NCBI GenBank assembly: GCA_946811185.2
Contig: OX328113.1
Span: 18,002,521 to 18,066,520, forward strand
DNA: 64,000 bases
Source: Hippopus hippopus
Taxonomy: Eukaryota; Mollusca; Bivalvia; Cardiida; Cardiidae
Direction: 5' to 3'
The notes under the pieces are model-generated. The model was not told the DNA's origin. It searched no databases and saw nothing but the letters and a program-made list of their open reading frames with translations. The stretch's first letter is position 1; each line of letters begins with the position of its first letter. Shown here one piece after another: positions 16,764 through 27,604 of the stretch. A program made the translations under genes and the position numbers.

Positions 16764-16947
16764 TTAACTCTTTACCAAACAATCCTGTATTTTAACAGCC
16801 TTGCTGAAGGCAGCTTTTGAAAACATTATGGGGGAAGAAGGAGAAAATGCTGATTCCCAGCAATGTTTTCTACCATTTCAAAGACAAAGAGATAATCTGT
16901 TAAGCTTAATTCGATTGGTTGAGTCTAATATTTTGATAACGAGTTAA
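16764..16947 (+). mobile_element. MITE-A with deleted second palindrome arm
   Basis: TTAACTCTTTACCAAACAAT start, AACATTATGGGGGAAGAAGG centre, end GATAACGAGTTAA. Confidence 0.7.
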
Positions 16948-17069
16948 AACCTACAACTTTCCCATGTTTGTGGTTTTATGTAGGTTTACAAGGTTTTAGG
17001 CTAATAAAGTTAACTCAAGCAAAATAAGGAAACATAATCATAGTATTTCATAAGGTCAACATTAATATA

Positions 17070-17131
17070 CCGGTAGATCACGATCAGACTTCAAGGAGTG
17101 TTTAGATCCTGTGTCTACAATCTGCAGTATT
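17070..17131. mobile_element. MITE-B remnant
   Basis: TAGATCACGATCAGACTTCA and GTGTCTACAATCTGC. Confidence 0.4.
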
Positions 17132-17236
17132 TTGCCAGATATGGAACCCAAAGCATGTGTTGTAATTACAATAGTTGGTTCTTTTATACATTGCCTGGAA
17201 ATGTCAAAGGATAACCTTACACTGTTATTTCATAGG

Positions 17237-17465
17237 TTAACTCTTTACCCAACGTAAAAATTTTAGACTGGTCCAAAATGAAACCAATTGCAGGCGACAA
17301 TTAAAATGTAATTCAAATGATGATTTCTGTCTCTGATAGGGTAGAAAACATAGTGGGTAAAGGAGAAAATGCTGGTTACCAGCATTTTCTCCTTTTCCCT
17401 CCATGTTTTCAAAAGCCTTGTTCTTCATGATCGTTTAAACTGGGGATCGTGTGGTGAAGGATTAA
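17237..17465 (-). mobile_element. MITE-A, complete
   Basis: TTAACTCTTTACCCAACGTA to GTGTGGTGAAGGATTAA with an intact palindrome around ATGCTGGTTACCAGCAT; TTAA shared with the next element. Confidence 0.85.
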
Positions 17466-17673
17466 CCCTTGCTGTGTTACACACAAATTGAATTGCTTTT
17501 GAAGACAGTGTAGATCAAGATCAGACTGCACAGAATGTGCAGTCTGATCTTGAATCTACACTGTCTACTTCATAGCCAGATATTCTGACAAAAATAGCCC
17601 TCAGGTTTCAATATCTGCATCTTTTGTACTGACTGAGAAAGTCCCATTTGTCTGTTTAGCTATTGAAAGGTAA
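17462..17673. mobile_element. MITE-B
   Basis: TTAACCCTTGCTGTG start and near-perfect palindrome GTGTAGATCAAGATCAGACT ... ATCTACACTGTC. Confidence 0.85.
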
Positions 17674-17698
17674 ATGCTTTCTGAATTCTTTTCTTTAA

Positions 17699-17870
17699 GG
17701 CCCCGCATGGTTCAGTGGTGAAAGTAGAGAAAGAGTAGAATTTACAATCTGGAGGCCCCTCATTTGCTCCTCCCCAAAAGCCCAGAGTTTTTGTTGGAGT
17801 GTCCTAAGGCAAGATACTTCCAAGCCCCAGTCCAGTACTGGTGAAACCCAGGACATAATACATATGAAAA
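17699..17870 (+). mobile_element. tRNA-derived SINE, type III
   Basis: Head GCCCCGCATGGTTCAGTGGT, body GAGTGTCCTAAGGCAAGATA and CCAGTACTGGTGAAACCCAG; 3' end not preserved. Confidence 0.75.
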
Positions 17871-18089
17871 TGTAAGCTTTTGTTGTGACATGAAACTATA
17901 TGGAATTATGTTAAAACAAGCATTCTGATAGTACTGCATAGCAATACCCAGTCCCTTACCAACCGTATATATCGCTGGCACGTATAGCTTGTGAAGATTA
18001 TATTTTAATTTGTGATATATAGGAATATGAAATCTAAAATGATGCAACAGAAAAAAATGAATGATGGTGAGTATGATAGCAGGAATGGT

Positions 18090-18637
18090 ATGCTATTATG
18101 AGTTACCTAGGACCCACCTCGGGGAGGATCTATATATGGGTGTGCATGCAATGGTGGTAAATTTATATACCAAAACACAGCTCAATATCTGCCAGTGTTT
18201 AGAAAAAAAAGTCGGGAAAACTGTTTTTTCAGTGAAATTTTCTAAGTCCAAGGCCCGTAATTTCTTCAAAAATCAGTGGACTGGAACGAAACTCGAACCT
18301 GATCTGTAACTCAGGGTGGTTGACTTACACACCGAAAATCAGCTAAATATCTGCCAGCGTTTATAAAGAAAGTCCAGAAAACTGTTTTTTTTTATGAAAT
18401 TTTCCAAGTCCAAGGCCCGTAATTTCATCAAAAATCAGTGGACCGGAACAAAACTCGAACTTGACCTGTAACTCGTGGTGGTTGACTTACACACCAAAAA
18501 TCAGCTCAATATCTGCCAGCGTTTAGAAAAAAAGTCCGGAAAACTGATTTGCCGGCGGACTGACGGACAGACAGACAGACGCATAGACGGAGTGCAAACC
18601 TAAAGTCCCCTTTGGCTTCGCTGGTAGGGGACTAAAA
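18090..18637 (+). mobile_element. Pearl-like element with three ~161-bp units
   Basis: Units starting GCCAG(T/C)GTTTA near 18192, 18352 and 18514 each carry CCAAGGCCCGTAATTTC and GTGGTTGACTTACACACC. They are followed by GACGGACAGACAGACAGACG and a terminal hairpin AGTCCCCT...AGGGGACT. Confidence 0.75.
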
Positions 18638-18639
18638 TA

Positions 18640-19035
18640 GTGGCATAAAACATCTTTCATTCAATCAATGTTGCAAAGTCTGATCCAGATCTACACTAAA
18701 ATATCTGCAATTGAGGACTGCATACTAATGTTTGATCTTAAACTGCACTGTTGGTATGAACATTTTAAAATCCTTTTAGCACAGTGTTTCCATATAAAAC
18801 AGTGCCATTACAGAAGGATAAGAGAAATTATCATCAGAAAACTGTCCATATAACTTTATTGCGCTTCAGTTTTTGCATTTAATATTTCAATTAATCTATT
18901 GCCATGGCAACAGAAATAATGCCTGTCTGGCAGGCAAGGCAATAATATATAACTCTTGTAAAACTGCTATGTCGGAAGTATTCAGCTTTCTAAACATACA
19001 TGGTGCTCAATTCATGGAAAAGTCATATTTTCAGC
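18640..19035. other. No gene or known repeat seen
   Basis: AT-rich; two short frames (18668-18853, 18873-19064) without recognisable motifs. Confidence 0.5.
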
Positions 19036-19039
19036 AGGT

Positions 19040-19266
19040 ACCACCACAAAATCCCGAGTTTTAATAACGACCTTAAAGAAGAAGCATTTTGAAAACATTG
19101 TGGGAAAAAGAGAAAATGCTGGTATTTACCAGCATTTTCTCTTATTACCACAATGTTTTTTTTATACTGTCAAGGACAAATTCCATCTTTATATCCATAT
19201 ATTTGAATTGTCTTTAAAGGCTTTCAATTTGACAAGACTACATTTCTGCTGTGTGGTAAAGAGTTG
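19040..19266 (+). mobile_element. MITE-A
   Basis: ACCACAAAATCCCGAGTTTT start, palindrome ATTGTGGGAAAAAGAGAAAA, end TGTGTGGTAAAGAGTT. Confidence 0.8.
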
Positions 19267-19314
19267 TGCAAACCCAGAGTTGGTGATTCCAAGATAACAA
19301 TGGTTGAATTGTAA

Positions 19315-19400
19315 CATACAATAACAGGTAGTGAAGATCCAAGAATAGACTGCACATTTTGACCTGATCTTGATCTGCACTGCCTCCGAAAACAACTTAA
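19315..19400. mobile_element. MITE-B, diverged
   Basis: GTGAAGATCCAAGAATAGAC and CTGATCTTGATCTGCACTGC. Confidence 0.55.
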
Positions 19401-19539
19401 ATTATGCTTTTAGTGCTCTACAACACTTAATGAATTGCAGCTACCAAGAAATTTTCACTTCACAGAATTAAAACTCATATTCAGAAAATGTAAAAGAAAT
19501 GAACCATAAGTTATCCAGAGTTCTAGTTTTGAGTGTCAT

Positions 19540-19768
19540 TTAACTTTTGACCAAATGACAAAATTTTGAACTTGATCAAATTGAAAGCATTTCTAGACGA
19601 CAAAATAAATGTAGCCCAAAAGATGACATCTTTTTTTGATAGGTGAGCAAACATCGTGGCAATAGGAGAAAGTGCTGGTTACCAGCTTTTCCTCCTTTGT
19701 GCATAAATTTTTCCAAAAGCTTCCTTCCTCAGGGTCGTTAAAACTTGGGATTGTGTGGTAAAGGGTTT
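19540..19768 (-). mobile_element. MITE-A
   Basis: TTAACTTTTGACCAAATGAC to GGGATTGTGTGGTAAAGGGT; centre GCTGGTTACCAGC. Confidence 0.78.
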
Positions 19769-19769
19769 C

Positions 19770-20054
19770 AGCCCTTTTCAACAGTTTTTCACACAAATCA
19801 CAGTGTAAGCCTACCTATGCACTTCCTGGGAATCTCCAGTACAATGCTATGGCTCTGCACTGCCATGCTCAAGGACATTTTAGAGGGGCATGCACAACCA
19901 TGTGGATGAAACTCAGATCCTCTGTACTGCAAATTATCCCTATACCTTTTAAATTAAAAACTAGGGTTTCATATATTATAAACAAGTCGTGTGAAAATAT
20001 TGTGGTGAAATCAATAAATTACTGGTAACAAGTACATGTGTACTGTTTCTTTCA
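19770..20054. other. Mostly unassigned, with SINE-like traces
   Basis: CTTCCTGGGAATCTCCAGTA and following text weakly resemble a type III SINE on the minus strand; nothing else seen. Confidence 0.35.
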
Positions 20055-20312
20055 TGCCCGGTCCGGTAGCTCAGTGATTAGCATAGCTGACACTTGACCT
20101 GGTGGTCACGGGCTCAGTACTGAGGCAAACTTTCTTTCCAGCACTTTTTTGCCTCTCACCTCTGATGCCTGTGAGAAAAGTAATCAGTTGCTTGGAAAGG
20201 AAGGTGTGTCAGTATTTGTATGAGAAAGCCATTAAACACATGTGTAGGTGCACTGACCACCATAATAGGACCTAAGCTGTTATAATGGCATTTAACTCCA
20301 ATCCAAACAAAT
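20055..20312 (+). mobile_element. tRNA-derived SINE, type II, near full length
   Basis: Head GCCCGGTCCGGTAGCTCAGT with TAGCATAGCTGACACTTGAC, body CTTTTTTGCCTCTCACCTCT and AGTATTTGTATGAGAAAGCC, 3' end CCTAAGCTGTTATAATGGCA. Confidence 0.85.
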
Positions 20313-20555
20313 ACCATCTCTTTTTACCACATGTTTTCAAAAGAACTTCACCCTCAGCATGGACAAATGTCCTCTGCTTGTGGAAATGGGTTAATTCACA
20401 TTTTGTTATATGGAAGTAGCCAATAATACAGATGATATGCGGAACAATAAACATTTTATTATATGGATCTATAATGTCTGCAATGTTTCATACACATAAT
20501 GTGTCTTTAATGTTCTATTGTCACATTAGAACCACTCAATAATTTTCCTTTCCCC

Positions 20556-21293
20556 TTCTAACACTTTACCACACAATCCAAACTTTTAATGACCATGAGA
20601 AGACTTATGGAAAAAATTATGGGGGAAAAAAAGAGAAAATGTTGGTAACCAGCATTTTCTTCTTTTCATGCAACGTTTTCTATCCTATCAAAGATAAAAC
20701 CCACAATTTAAGCCACATTTAATTTGTCATCTGCAGATGCTTTTGGTTTGGACAAAATTTTGTCATGTACTAAAGGGTTAACCTCTTACCTGCAATAATT
20801 GGTAACCAGCATTTCCTCCTTTTCCCACAACGTTTTCTACCCTATTAAAGACAAAGCCCACAATTTAAGCCACGTTTAATTTGTCATCTACAGAAGCTTC
20901 CAGGGTTTGGACAGGACTGAATTTTTCTCTGGTGCAAAAGGGTTAACCCTTTACTTGCAATGAAATTGAAGACTTTAGAGTACAAATTAAATGTGGGATA
21001 TGTTTTTAAACTGGGCGAAAACATTGTGGGAAAAGAGGAAATGCTGGTTGCCATTTGTTTGGCATTTAACTTTTTACCAAACGACAACATTTTGGACTTG
21101 TCCAAACTGATAGCATTTGCAGATGACAAATTAAGTGTGGCTCAAACATTGAAATTTGTCTTCAAAATGGTAGAAAACTTTTGGGAAAAGGAGAAAATGC
21201 TGGTTTCCAGCATTTTCTCCTTTTCCCAAAATGTTCTCAAAAGCCTTCTTGCACATGTTCATTAAAACTCGGGATTGTGTGGTGAAGAGTTAC
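20556..21293. mobile_element. Train of four MITE-A copies (20556-20781 +, 20778-20946 +, 20943-21065 -, 21066-21293 -)
   Basis: Four copies follow each other, the first three junctions marked by single TTAA sites. The second lacks its left arm and the third lacks its right half. The last has a complete palindrome AAATGCTGGTTTCCAGCATT and end GTGGTGAAGAGTTA. Confidence 0.85.
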
Positions 21294-21351
21294 TGCAGAA
21301 ATGAAAAATTTTCCAGTTCTATTACAGTAACAGCTAACTTCTTTATTGCAG

Positions 21352-21658
21352 AGCCCCGATAGCTCAGTCGGTTACAGCATTCTGGATTTGAGAACAGGGA
21401 GTCGTGGGTTCGATCCCTGGCTCGGCCAATTTCTTTCGGAGGATTGATGATAGTCATTGCAATAGGATTTATTCCTCTCCCACTGCTGACCATTGTTTCG
21501 ATGATGGTTAATGTGGGAAAGCAGCCAGTGGCTTGGAAAGAAAATTGTGCGGAGTACTGGTAAAAGAGACTCCAGGAAAGCATGGATAGGTGCACTGGCT
21601 GCCGCGATATAACTGAAATAATGTTGAAAACGGCATTAAACACCATACAATCAATCAT
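21352..21658 (+). mobile_element. tRNA-derived SINE, type I, full length, best-preserved copy
   Basis: The tRNA-like head GCCCCGATAGCTCAGTCGGT has an A box and later GTGGGTTCGATCCC as B box. The core reads GAGGATTGATGATAGTCATT ... CCAGTGGCTTGGAAAG ... GGATAGGTGCACTGGC, and the 3' end GTTGAAAACGGCATTAAACA is followed by CAATCAATC. The structure fits molluscan V-SINE/RUDI elements. The tRNA part is a pol III promoter, not a working tRNA gene. Confidence 0.92.
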
Positions 21659-21674
21659 TAAAACTTCTTTATTT

Positions 21675-21828
21675 CTTTCTGGGTTTCACCAGCACTTGGG
21701 TGCTGTTCCTTGCCCAAAGACATTCCCATGGGTGACCAGTGCCTCAATCTGGGATCAAACCAGGATGCATCCTGATTATAAATTCAATTCTTCACCAACT
21801 GAACCACAGGGGACCTCCCTCATTTCAT
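21675..21828 (-). mobile_element. tRNA-derived SINE, type III, tail to tail with the previous SINE
   Basis: CTGGGTTTCACCAGCACTTG, then CATTCCCATGGGTGACCAGT and a reversed tRNA head ending CCAACTGAACCACAGGGGAC. Confidence 0.8.
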
Positions 21829-22006
21829 TTATTTAGCAGTTTGAGGGTAAACAGATCCATGTGAACATCAATTAAGAGATTGAGCCAATGAGTTGTATGT
21901 ATAACTCTTATGTCTACTTAGTAAATGAAACATATACTCTAAAACAGTGGACGGAAAACCAACTTGAAGCTTTTCCATAGCAGTTCTGACCAATTCGTCT
22001 CTCACT

Positions 22007-22082
22007 GTCGGACAGTGTTGATCAATGATCAGAGTGCACGTTCTGTGCAGTCTGATCTTAATCAACACTGTCTACAAAAGCT
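22007..22082. mobile_element. MITE-B core
   Basis: GGACAGTGTTGATCAATGAT...CAGAGTGCACG with complement ending ATCAACACTGTC. Confidence 0.7.
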
Positions 22083-22327
22083 CTGGATATTGCCCTTCAG
22101 AGGCTAAGAGACAAAAAATCTGATAAAACGATGATGCTACTTGTTCAATCAATATTCAGCAACCAGCGATACCAAATCAATGCTCGCATAAATCATGGTA
22201 ACTTACAGACGGGGAGATCAAATGTGAATTTGCCCCTGAAATTTTTCTCAACTTATCAGCTTAGTTGTCAACAAGCTGTCCCCGTAGACTTTTTATTCCA
22301 TTTCCTTAAAAGTATGCTGAAAACATC

Positions 22328-22784
22328 TTAAACTGTTTATCACACAATCCCGGTTTTAACCACCCTGAGAATAAAGCCTTTTGAAAACATTGTGGGAAAA
22401 GGAGAAAATGCTGGTAACCAGCATTTTCTCCTTTTCCCACAATGTTTTCTACCCTTTCCAAAACAGATTTCAGATTTTCAGTGACATTTATTTTATCATC
22501 TGCAAGTGCTTTCAATTTCAACTAGCCTAAAATTTTTTGGTTTGATAAAGAGTTAACTGTTTAGTACAGTCAATCCAGGTTTTATAACCCAGGAGATGAC
22601 AGCTTTTGAAACATTGTGGGAAGAGGACATCAAACTACTGACCAACATTTTGTCCATGTCCAAAAGTATTCTCTAAACTTTTTATAGAGAAATTCCATTA
22701 TTTAAGCCACATCTAATTTTTTGTCATCAAAACGATTTCAATTTCCACATGTCTGCAATTTTGTCGTCTGGCAAAAGTTTAAAA
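22328..22784 (+). mobile_element. Two MITE-A copies (22328-22556, 22553-22784)
   Basis: The first is complete with a perfect centre AAATGCTGGTAACCAGCATT. The second shares TTAA 22553 and is strongly diverged. Confidence 0.82.
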
Positions 22785-22969
22785 AAATATGCTGTTAAAA
22801 GAGTTTCAACAGTGTGTTTGTACCTACCCTCTGAAGACTTTTTTTAAGGTACAGAATAGACATTGCTTCCAGCTATCTTTGTACTGTTGTAAAACAGTGC
22901 TTTTCTATTCTTCAAACTTTTGTGGTTTATGAATTTTGTTATTGAGCAAAACTTAGTTTGTTGTTTCCA

Positions 22970-23450
22970 AAATTTTATGCTTTCAATTTGGACAAGTCTA
23001 AAATCTTGTCATCTGGTAATCAACCCTTTATCATATAACCCAAGTTTTAACGACCCTGAAGAAGAAGCCTTTGAGAAACATTGTTGGAAAAGGAGAAAAA
23101 TGCTGTTAACCTGCGTTTTCTCCTTTTCCCACAATGTTTTCTATCCTATCAAAGACAAATTCCATCATTTTAGCCAAATCTGAAGTGTTGTCTGCAAATG
23201 CTTTCAATTTGGACAAGTATAAATTTTTTCTCGTGTGGTAAAGAGTTAAAGGGTTAACTCTTTACAAAACAACAAAATTTGAACTCCACCAAATTAAAAG
23301 CATTGATTTGACAATCAATGCTGAAATGTGGTTCAAAGGAAGAAAACATTGCAGGTAAAGGAGAAAATGATAGATACCAGCATTTTCTCCTTTTCCCTTT
23401 TCCCATAATGTTTTCAAAGGGTCTTTTTCTCAGGGTCATTGTGGTAACCC
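22970..23450. mobile_element. MITE-A cluster (right-end fragment 22970-23024, 23020-23249 +, 23254-23450 -)
   Basis: GCTTTCAATTTGGACAAGTC end fragment is followed by a complete copy (CAACCCTTTATCATATAACC to GTGTGGTAAAGAGTTAA) and a reversed copy with GATAGATACCAGC centre and a truncated end. Confidence 0.8.
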
Positions 23451-23451
23451 T

Positions 23452-23944
23452 TTAATTCTCAAGCATGCTTTCAAGCACATTTCTATATACACATTACATT
23501 TTGATTACATCTATTACCATGATGGACAATGTTAACAATTAAACTTGTACAATGACACCATGTAACAGGAAGTTAGTGTCTGTGTCAAAAACAAAATTAA
23601 GGCAAATACTACCTTAAAGGGTGAGATATTCTGCCGATGAAGCAAAATAATGCTAAGAACAAAAGGGGAAAAGAGTTAGGCATCTAAAAACCAAGTTTCT
23701 TGAAAAGCAGACAAGATAAAAAGTTTCAATAAATTGTTTCACAAAAAGCCATTAGCCATCATGGAGACAAAACAGCTTCAGAACAATTACAGAAAATAGC
23801 CGAGAACAAATGAATTTTCCCTACAACAAACAAATCTTAATTACACAAAATTGAAAGTGCAAAATGTTAGGATTCATTAAAAACTCTTGAAGATTGTTTG
23901 ATTTTGATACTTCAGAAAGTGTTTTGCATTCTTTAGAAAGTGAC
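23452..23944. other. No gene or known repeat seen
   Basis: AT-rich sequence with no ORF of note and no repeat I recognise. Confidence 0.5.
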
Positions 23945-24090
23945 TGGGGAAGAAAATTGTGCAAAGTACTGGTAATAGAAGAAAATCTAGGAAAGCATGA
24001 ATAGGTGCACTGGCTCACAGCCGCAATATAACTTACATGATGTTGAAAATGGCATAAAACACCATACAATCAATCAATCAATCAATCCTT
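23945..24090 (+). mobile_element. SINE type I, 3' part
   Basis: AAAGCATGAATAGGTGCACT, then ATGATGTTGAAAATGGCATA and a tail of four CAAT units. Confidence 0.82.
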
Positions 24091-24141
24091 AGAAAATGAA
24101 GGATTATCTTATTTGCTCTTTTAGAAAATGCAGATAAAGAT

Positions 24142-24479
24142 CAAACTAGAGCTATCACTAAACATGATCATACCCCCCACCAGCTCCTTGTCACAAAACA
24201 GGTCTTTATCACAGAATGCAGAATGGTTTAGTACAAAAGGAAGAGTTGAAAAAAGTTCAGGGGGAGATAATTCCAAAACAAATTGCAGCAGGGTCATGGA
24301 AATTGCACATGCACAACTTCATATATATAGGAACACTGTGTGTAAATTTGAGTTCAGAACCTGAAAAACTGTCAGAGTATTTCGCCGGACAAATTTGTGT
24401 CTACGGACGGACATACGGACAGACGGACAGCCATGGTGATTCCAGTATACCCCCCTCAACTTCGTTGTGGGGGGTATAA
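24142..24479 (+). mobile_element. Pearl-like element, short copy
   Basis: AACTAGAGCTATCACTAAAC start, no long tandem array, ACGGACGGACATACGGACAG, and terminal hairpin TATACCCCCC...GGGGGGTATA. Confidence 0.78.
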
Positions 24480-24519
24480 CTACGATTAAACAGAGACTGT
24501 CAACTTGGATGTTGTTATC

Positions 24520-24660
24520 TTTTATAATTCAAACAGATTTGAATACCCTTTGGGAGGAAAGCTTCAGGAAATATTGTAGGTAAAGCTTTTTATCAACATC
24601 TTCAATATTGTTTTCAAAAACCTTTTTCCACAGAGTCTTGTTTGCAAATGGGTACAACAT
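24520..24660. mobile_element. MITE-A remnant
   Basis: GGAAATATTGTAGG...TTTTCAAAAACC with large loss of the centre. Confidence 0.4.
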
Positions 24661-24830
24661 TTAAGACATTTGAAATAAATCCAAAATAACCACAATTTCA
24701 AGGTTGCTCTTTTCTGCAGTGTTTAGCAAAGCTGACAGAGCAGATCAAAGATCAGGCTGCACGTTTTGTGCAGCCTGATCTTGATCTATACTGGCCGCAG
24801 AGGTTGTGAAAGGCACTTTTTAGGGGTTAA
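24660..24830. mobile_element. MITE-B
   Basis: GATCAAAGATCAGGCTGCAC and complement, end GGCACTTTTTAGGGGTTAA. Confidence 0.8.
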
Positions 24831-24996
24831 AAGCATTTCCAGACAATAATTCAAATACAGTTGAAATCATAGAATTTGTCTTTAGACAGGTTAAAAACAT
24901 TCTGGAAAAAGGAGAAAATGCTGGTTCACACAATCTTTTCAAGAGACTTTTTCCTCAGAATTGTTGAAGCATTGGACTAGCTTGGTAAAGGGTTAA
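24827..24996 (-). mobile_element. MITE-A, centre half-deleted
   Basis: Begins at the shared TTAA; AACATTCTGGAAAAAGGAGA without the second arm; end GCTTGGTAAAGGGTTAA. Confidence 0.7.
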
Positions 24997-25299
24997 CAGT
25001 TACTTTGAAGTACATAAGAACCTATCAAGAGAAAACTGTAGGCCTATTACTTTCTGGGACAAAACATAAAGACTGAACTAATGGATCATTTATAAAGTCA
25101 AATTCAAAACAGATTTAACATTAAACTTTGTCTGTGCCATTTAAAATTCTGGTAGACAATGACTTCAGGCATCTTGTCTGTATCATAAATTTGAGTTTAA
25201 GAATGGAGCCATCAACTCTTGGAGCACCTGGTGCCATCCCACAAGTTATTGATTTTCATTTATTAATCATTACCACAGGTTGCCCATATGGGTGACAAC

Positions 25300-25425
25300 C
25301 CCCAGGTAACCAACATTTTCTGCTTTTTCCACGATGTTTTTCCCTTTTCTAGGACAATTCTTCATTTCAGCTGCATTAAATTTATCGTCTGCAAATGCTT
25401 CAAAATTATCAAGTCCTAAATGTTA
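25300..25425 (+). mobile_element. MITE-A fragment
   Basis: AACCAACATTTTCTGCTTTT, then TATCGTCTGCAAATGCTTC and a decayed end. Confidence 0.5.
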
Positions 25426-25638
25426 TTAACCCTTTCGGCGCCATAGGCCAAAACATGGGTTTTTGCGGACGACATAGATCAAGATCAGCCTGCACAGAAC
25501 GTGCAGTCTGATCTTAGATCTATACCGTCCGCTTGTGTAGTCGAGCCAGTCAGGCTAAAATCTGTCTCAGTTTCACTGGATTGTTTTTTCAGGTGTCAAA
25601 AGTGGTCGAGTTCAAATATTTGGCACTGAAAGAGTTAA
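25426..25638. mobile_element. MITE-B, 213-bp subfamily
   Basis: TTAACCCTTTCGGCGCC to TTTGGCACTGAAAGAGTTAA. Same length and ends as the copy at 49841-50053, including AAAACATGGGTTTTTGC. Confidence 0.88.
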
Positions 25639-25651
25639 GGGGCTACAGATG

Positions 25652-25850
25652 AATGATTGATTTATTGTATGGTGTGTATCTCTATTTTCAACATCATTTC
25701 AGTTATATTGCTGCGGCCAGTGTCCCTAACCATGCACTTTCCCGGGGTTTCTTTTTACCTGTGCTCCACATAGCATTCTTTCCAAGCCACTCACTGCTTT
25801 GCAACATAAGCATCGTAAAGAAATTGGCTGAGCTAGGGATTAAACTAGTC
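25652..25850 (-). mobile_element. SINE type I with internal deletion
   Basis: GATTGATTTATTGTATGGTG tail side, CCAAGCCACTCACTGC, then a jump to GAAATTGGCTGAGCTAGGGA. Confidence 0.8.
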
Positions 25851-26384
25851 CTAGTAATGAGATGCTACGGTGATTTTTTTCATATTTGGACATTTATTGT
25901 GCATCGTACCGTCTCAAGTCCATCGTAAATTTTCCGGTAACAAAGATAGACAGCTATACTAACTTTCTGTTTCGTAGGTTAAATCTGTATTGCAGCGAAA
26001 TGCAATTAATTTTTAGTAACAAACATGACCAACCAAAGATAAATTATTAAACCCTCATTACCTAAAGAGCTTATAGAAGTTGTTTATAACATGAAAATCT
26101 CCGGCTAAAAAAACTGACGAAATTTATCGTGCATGTTGGCGGCCATTTTATGTGTTTTCGGGGACGTCAACAACTCGAGTAACATATGAAAAGAGCTGCT
26201 TTTTCTTATGTTCTGCTTTTAAATTGAAAATATTTGTATTTCAAATGAAGGGTTATTAAATACGCAAGCAACAGATATGTTCAAATCCTAGTTCTGTGCT
26301 CTAGTATTTATGAAATTATGAGAGTTCAAACTTGCGCACAAAATCTGTGCAGAGCTTTCAACTGATTTTGTCTTGATTGTCTCT
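25851..26384. other. No gene or known repeat seen
   Basis: On the minus strand an ATG in a good context (ATGGCCGCC, about 26140-26155) opens a frame of only about 14 codons before a TAG. This resembles a start region but no gene model follows. Confidence 0.4.
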
Positions 26385-26510
26385 GTACCCAGTGGCAACC
26401 AGTCAAAAAGTAACATCACCTTTGGGGACAGTTATCTGTACTACTAAGAGATTGAACCAGAAACCTCCTATTCTAAAGTCCTGTACACTACCAAATGAGC
26501 TACCAGGTTA
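26385..26510 (-). mobile_element. SINE head fragment
   Basis: GATTGAACCAGAAACCTCC and CTACCAAATGAGCTACCAGG resemble a reversed tRNA-like head. Confidence 0.55.
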
Positions 26511-26569
26511 CAAATTATATGCACTCTTTTTAATTTTTTATCTGCAAATTTATTTTCTTTTTCAACACT

Positions 26570-26856
26570 GATAGATACTAATCTGCAAATGCTTTGGATT
26601 TGGACAAGTCCTCAATTTTGTTGATTGGTGAAGCTTTAACCCCTTTCCAATACCCACATTTAAGGACCCTGAGAGAGGAGTTTGAAGGCATTGTGGGAAA
26701 AGGAGAAAATGCTGGTAACCAGCATTTTCTCCTTTTCCCAAAATGTATTCAACCCTAGCAAAGACACGTACTTCCACAATTTTAGCCACATTTAATTTTG
26801 CGTCAACATATTATGCTTAAGTGCTATCTAAAACTTTAACATGTTGTAAAGAGTTA
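26570..26856 (+). mobile_element. MITE-A right-end fragment plus MITE-A (26636-26856)
   Basis: Fragment CTGCAAATGCTTTGGATTTG...GGTGAAGCTTTAA, then a complete copy with CATTGTGGGAAAAGGAGAAA centre and end GTTGTAAAGAGTTAA. Confidence 0.78.
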
Positions 26857-27114
26857 AGCTCAAGGACACTACAGTGCCTTGCCTGAGGGCATTCCCATGT
26901 GACCAGCTCTACAGATTAGAATAAATAGCTGTGATATTGCTCTGTAGGAAAGTCCACTTTGGGGAATATCGTTATTTAGACGGCATATGTCACACCACAG
27001 CATCTATAACAATGATTGATTGGTTCTGTACAGTCACATGGGGGAAAAACTCCATACTGCTTCCTTGTAAATCTTTATTGAAAATAAATAGCAGCAAACC
27101 GTTTCCCCCATGCA

Positions 27115-27344
27115 CATTAAAACTTTCCAACACACTTCTTATGTTTAACGACCCTCAGAAAGGAAGCTTTTGAAAACATTGTGGGTAAAAGAAAAAATGC
27201 TGGTTACCAGCATTTTCTCCTTTTGCCACAATGTTTTCTACCCTATCAAGGATAAACTCTATCACTTGAGTCACATCTTAATTGCCATCTGCAAATACTT
27301 TCAATCTGGACAAGTCTACCCTTTTTTTCATGTGGTAAAGAATT
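27115..27344 (+). mobile_element. MITE-A
   Basis: TTTAACGACCCTCAGAAAGG, centre ATTGTGGGTAAAAGAAAAAA with TGCTGGTTACCAGCA, end TCATGTGGTAAAGAATT. Confidence 0.82.
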
Positions 27345-27354
27345 GAAGGAGGAA

Positions 27355-27551
27355 TTAACCAAACACACATTCTCAGTATGGAAATAAGATCCAAATAATT
27401 ACCATTTCATCATTTGATTGGTCTGTCTTGCTTCAGCCTACCTCATAGTGTAGATCCATGATCAGACAGCACATTCTGAGCAGCCTGATCTAGATCTATA
27501 CTGGCAGCAAAGGCAACTTATCATAGTTGTGAAAGGTGCTTTAAGAGTTAA
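27355..27551. mobile_element. MITE-B
   Basis: TTAACCAAACACACATTCTC start, core GTAGATCCATGATCAGACAG, end GTGCTTTAAGAGTTAA. Confidence 0.72.
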
Positions 27552-27604
27552 ACTTTTGTAACATCTATTCTAGAAGTCCTTCAAAACTGGTAAAACTTTA
27601 TTAA

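Noticed and set aside
21352..21425. Functional tRNA gene
   Set aside because: A and B boxes are present but the sequence continues into a SINE core and tail and similar heads recur at many sites; it is a SINE head.
26130..26160. Minus-strand ATGGCCGCC as a gene start
   Set aside because: The frame closes after about 14 codons and no splice donor or domain follows.
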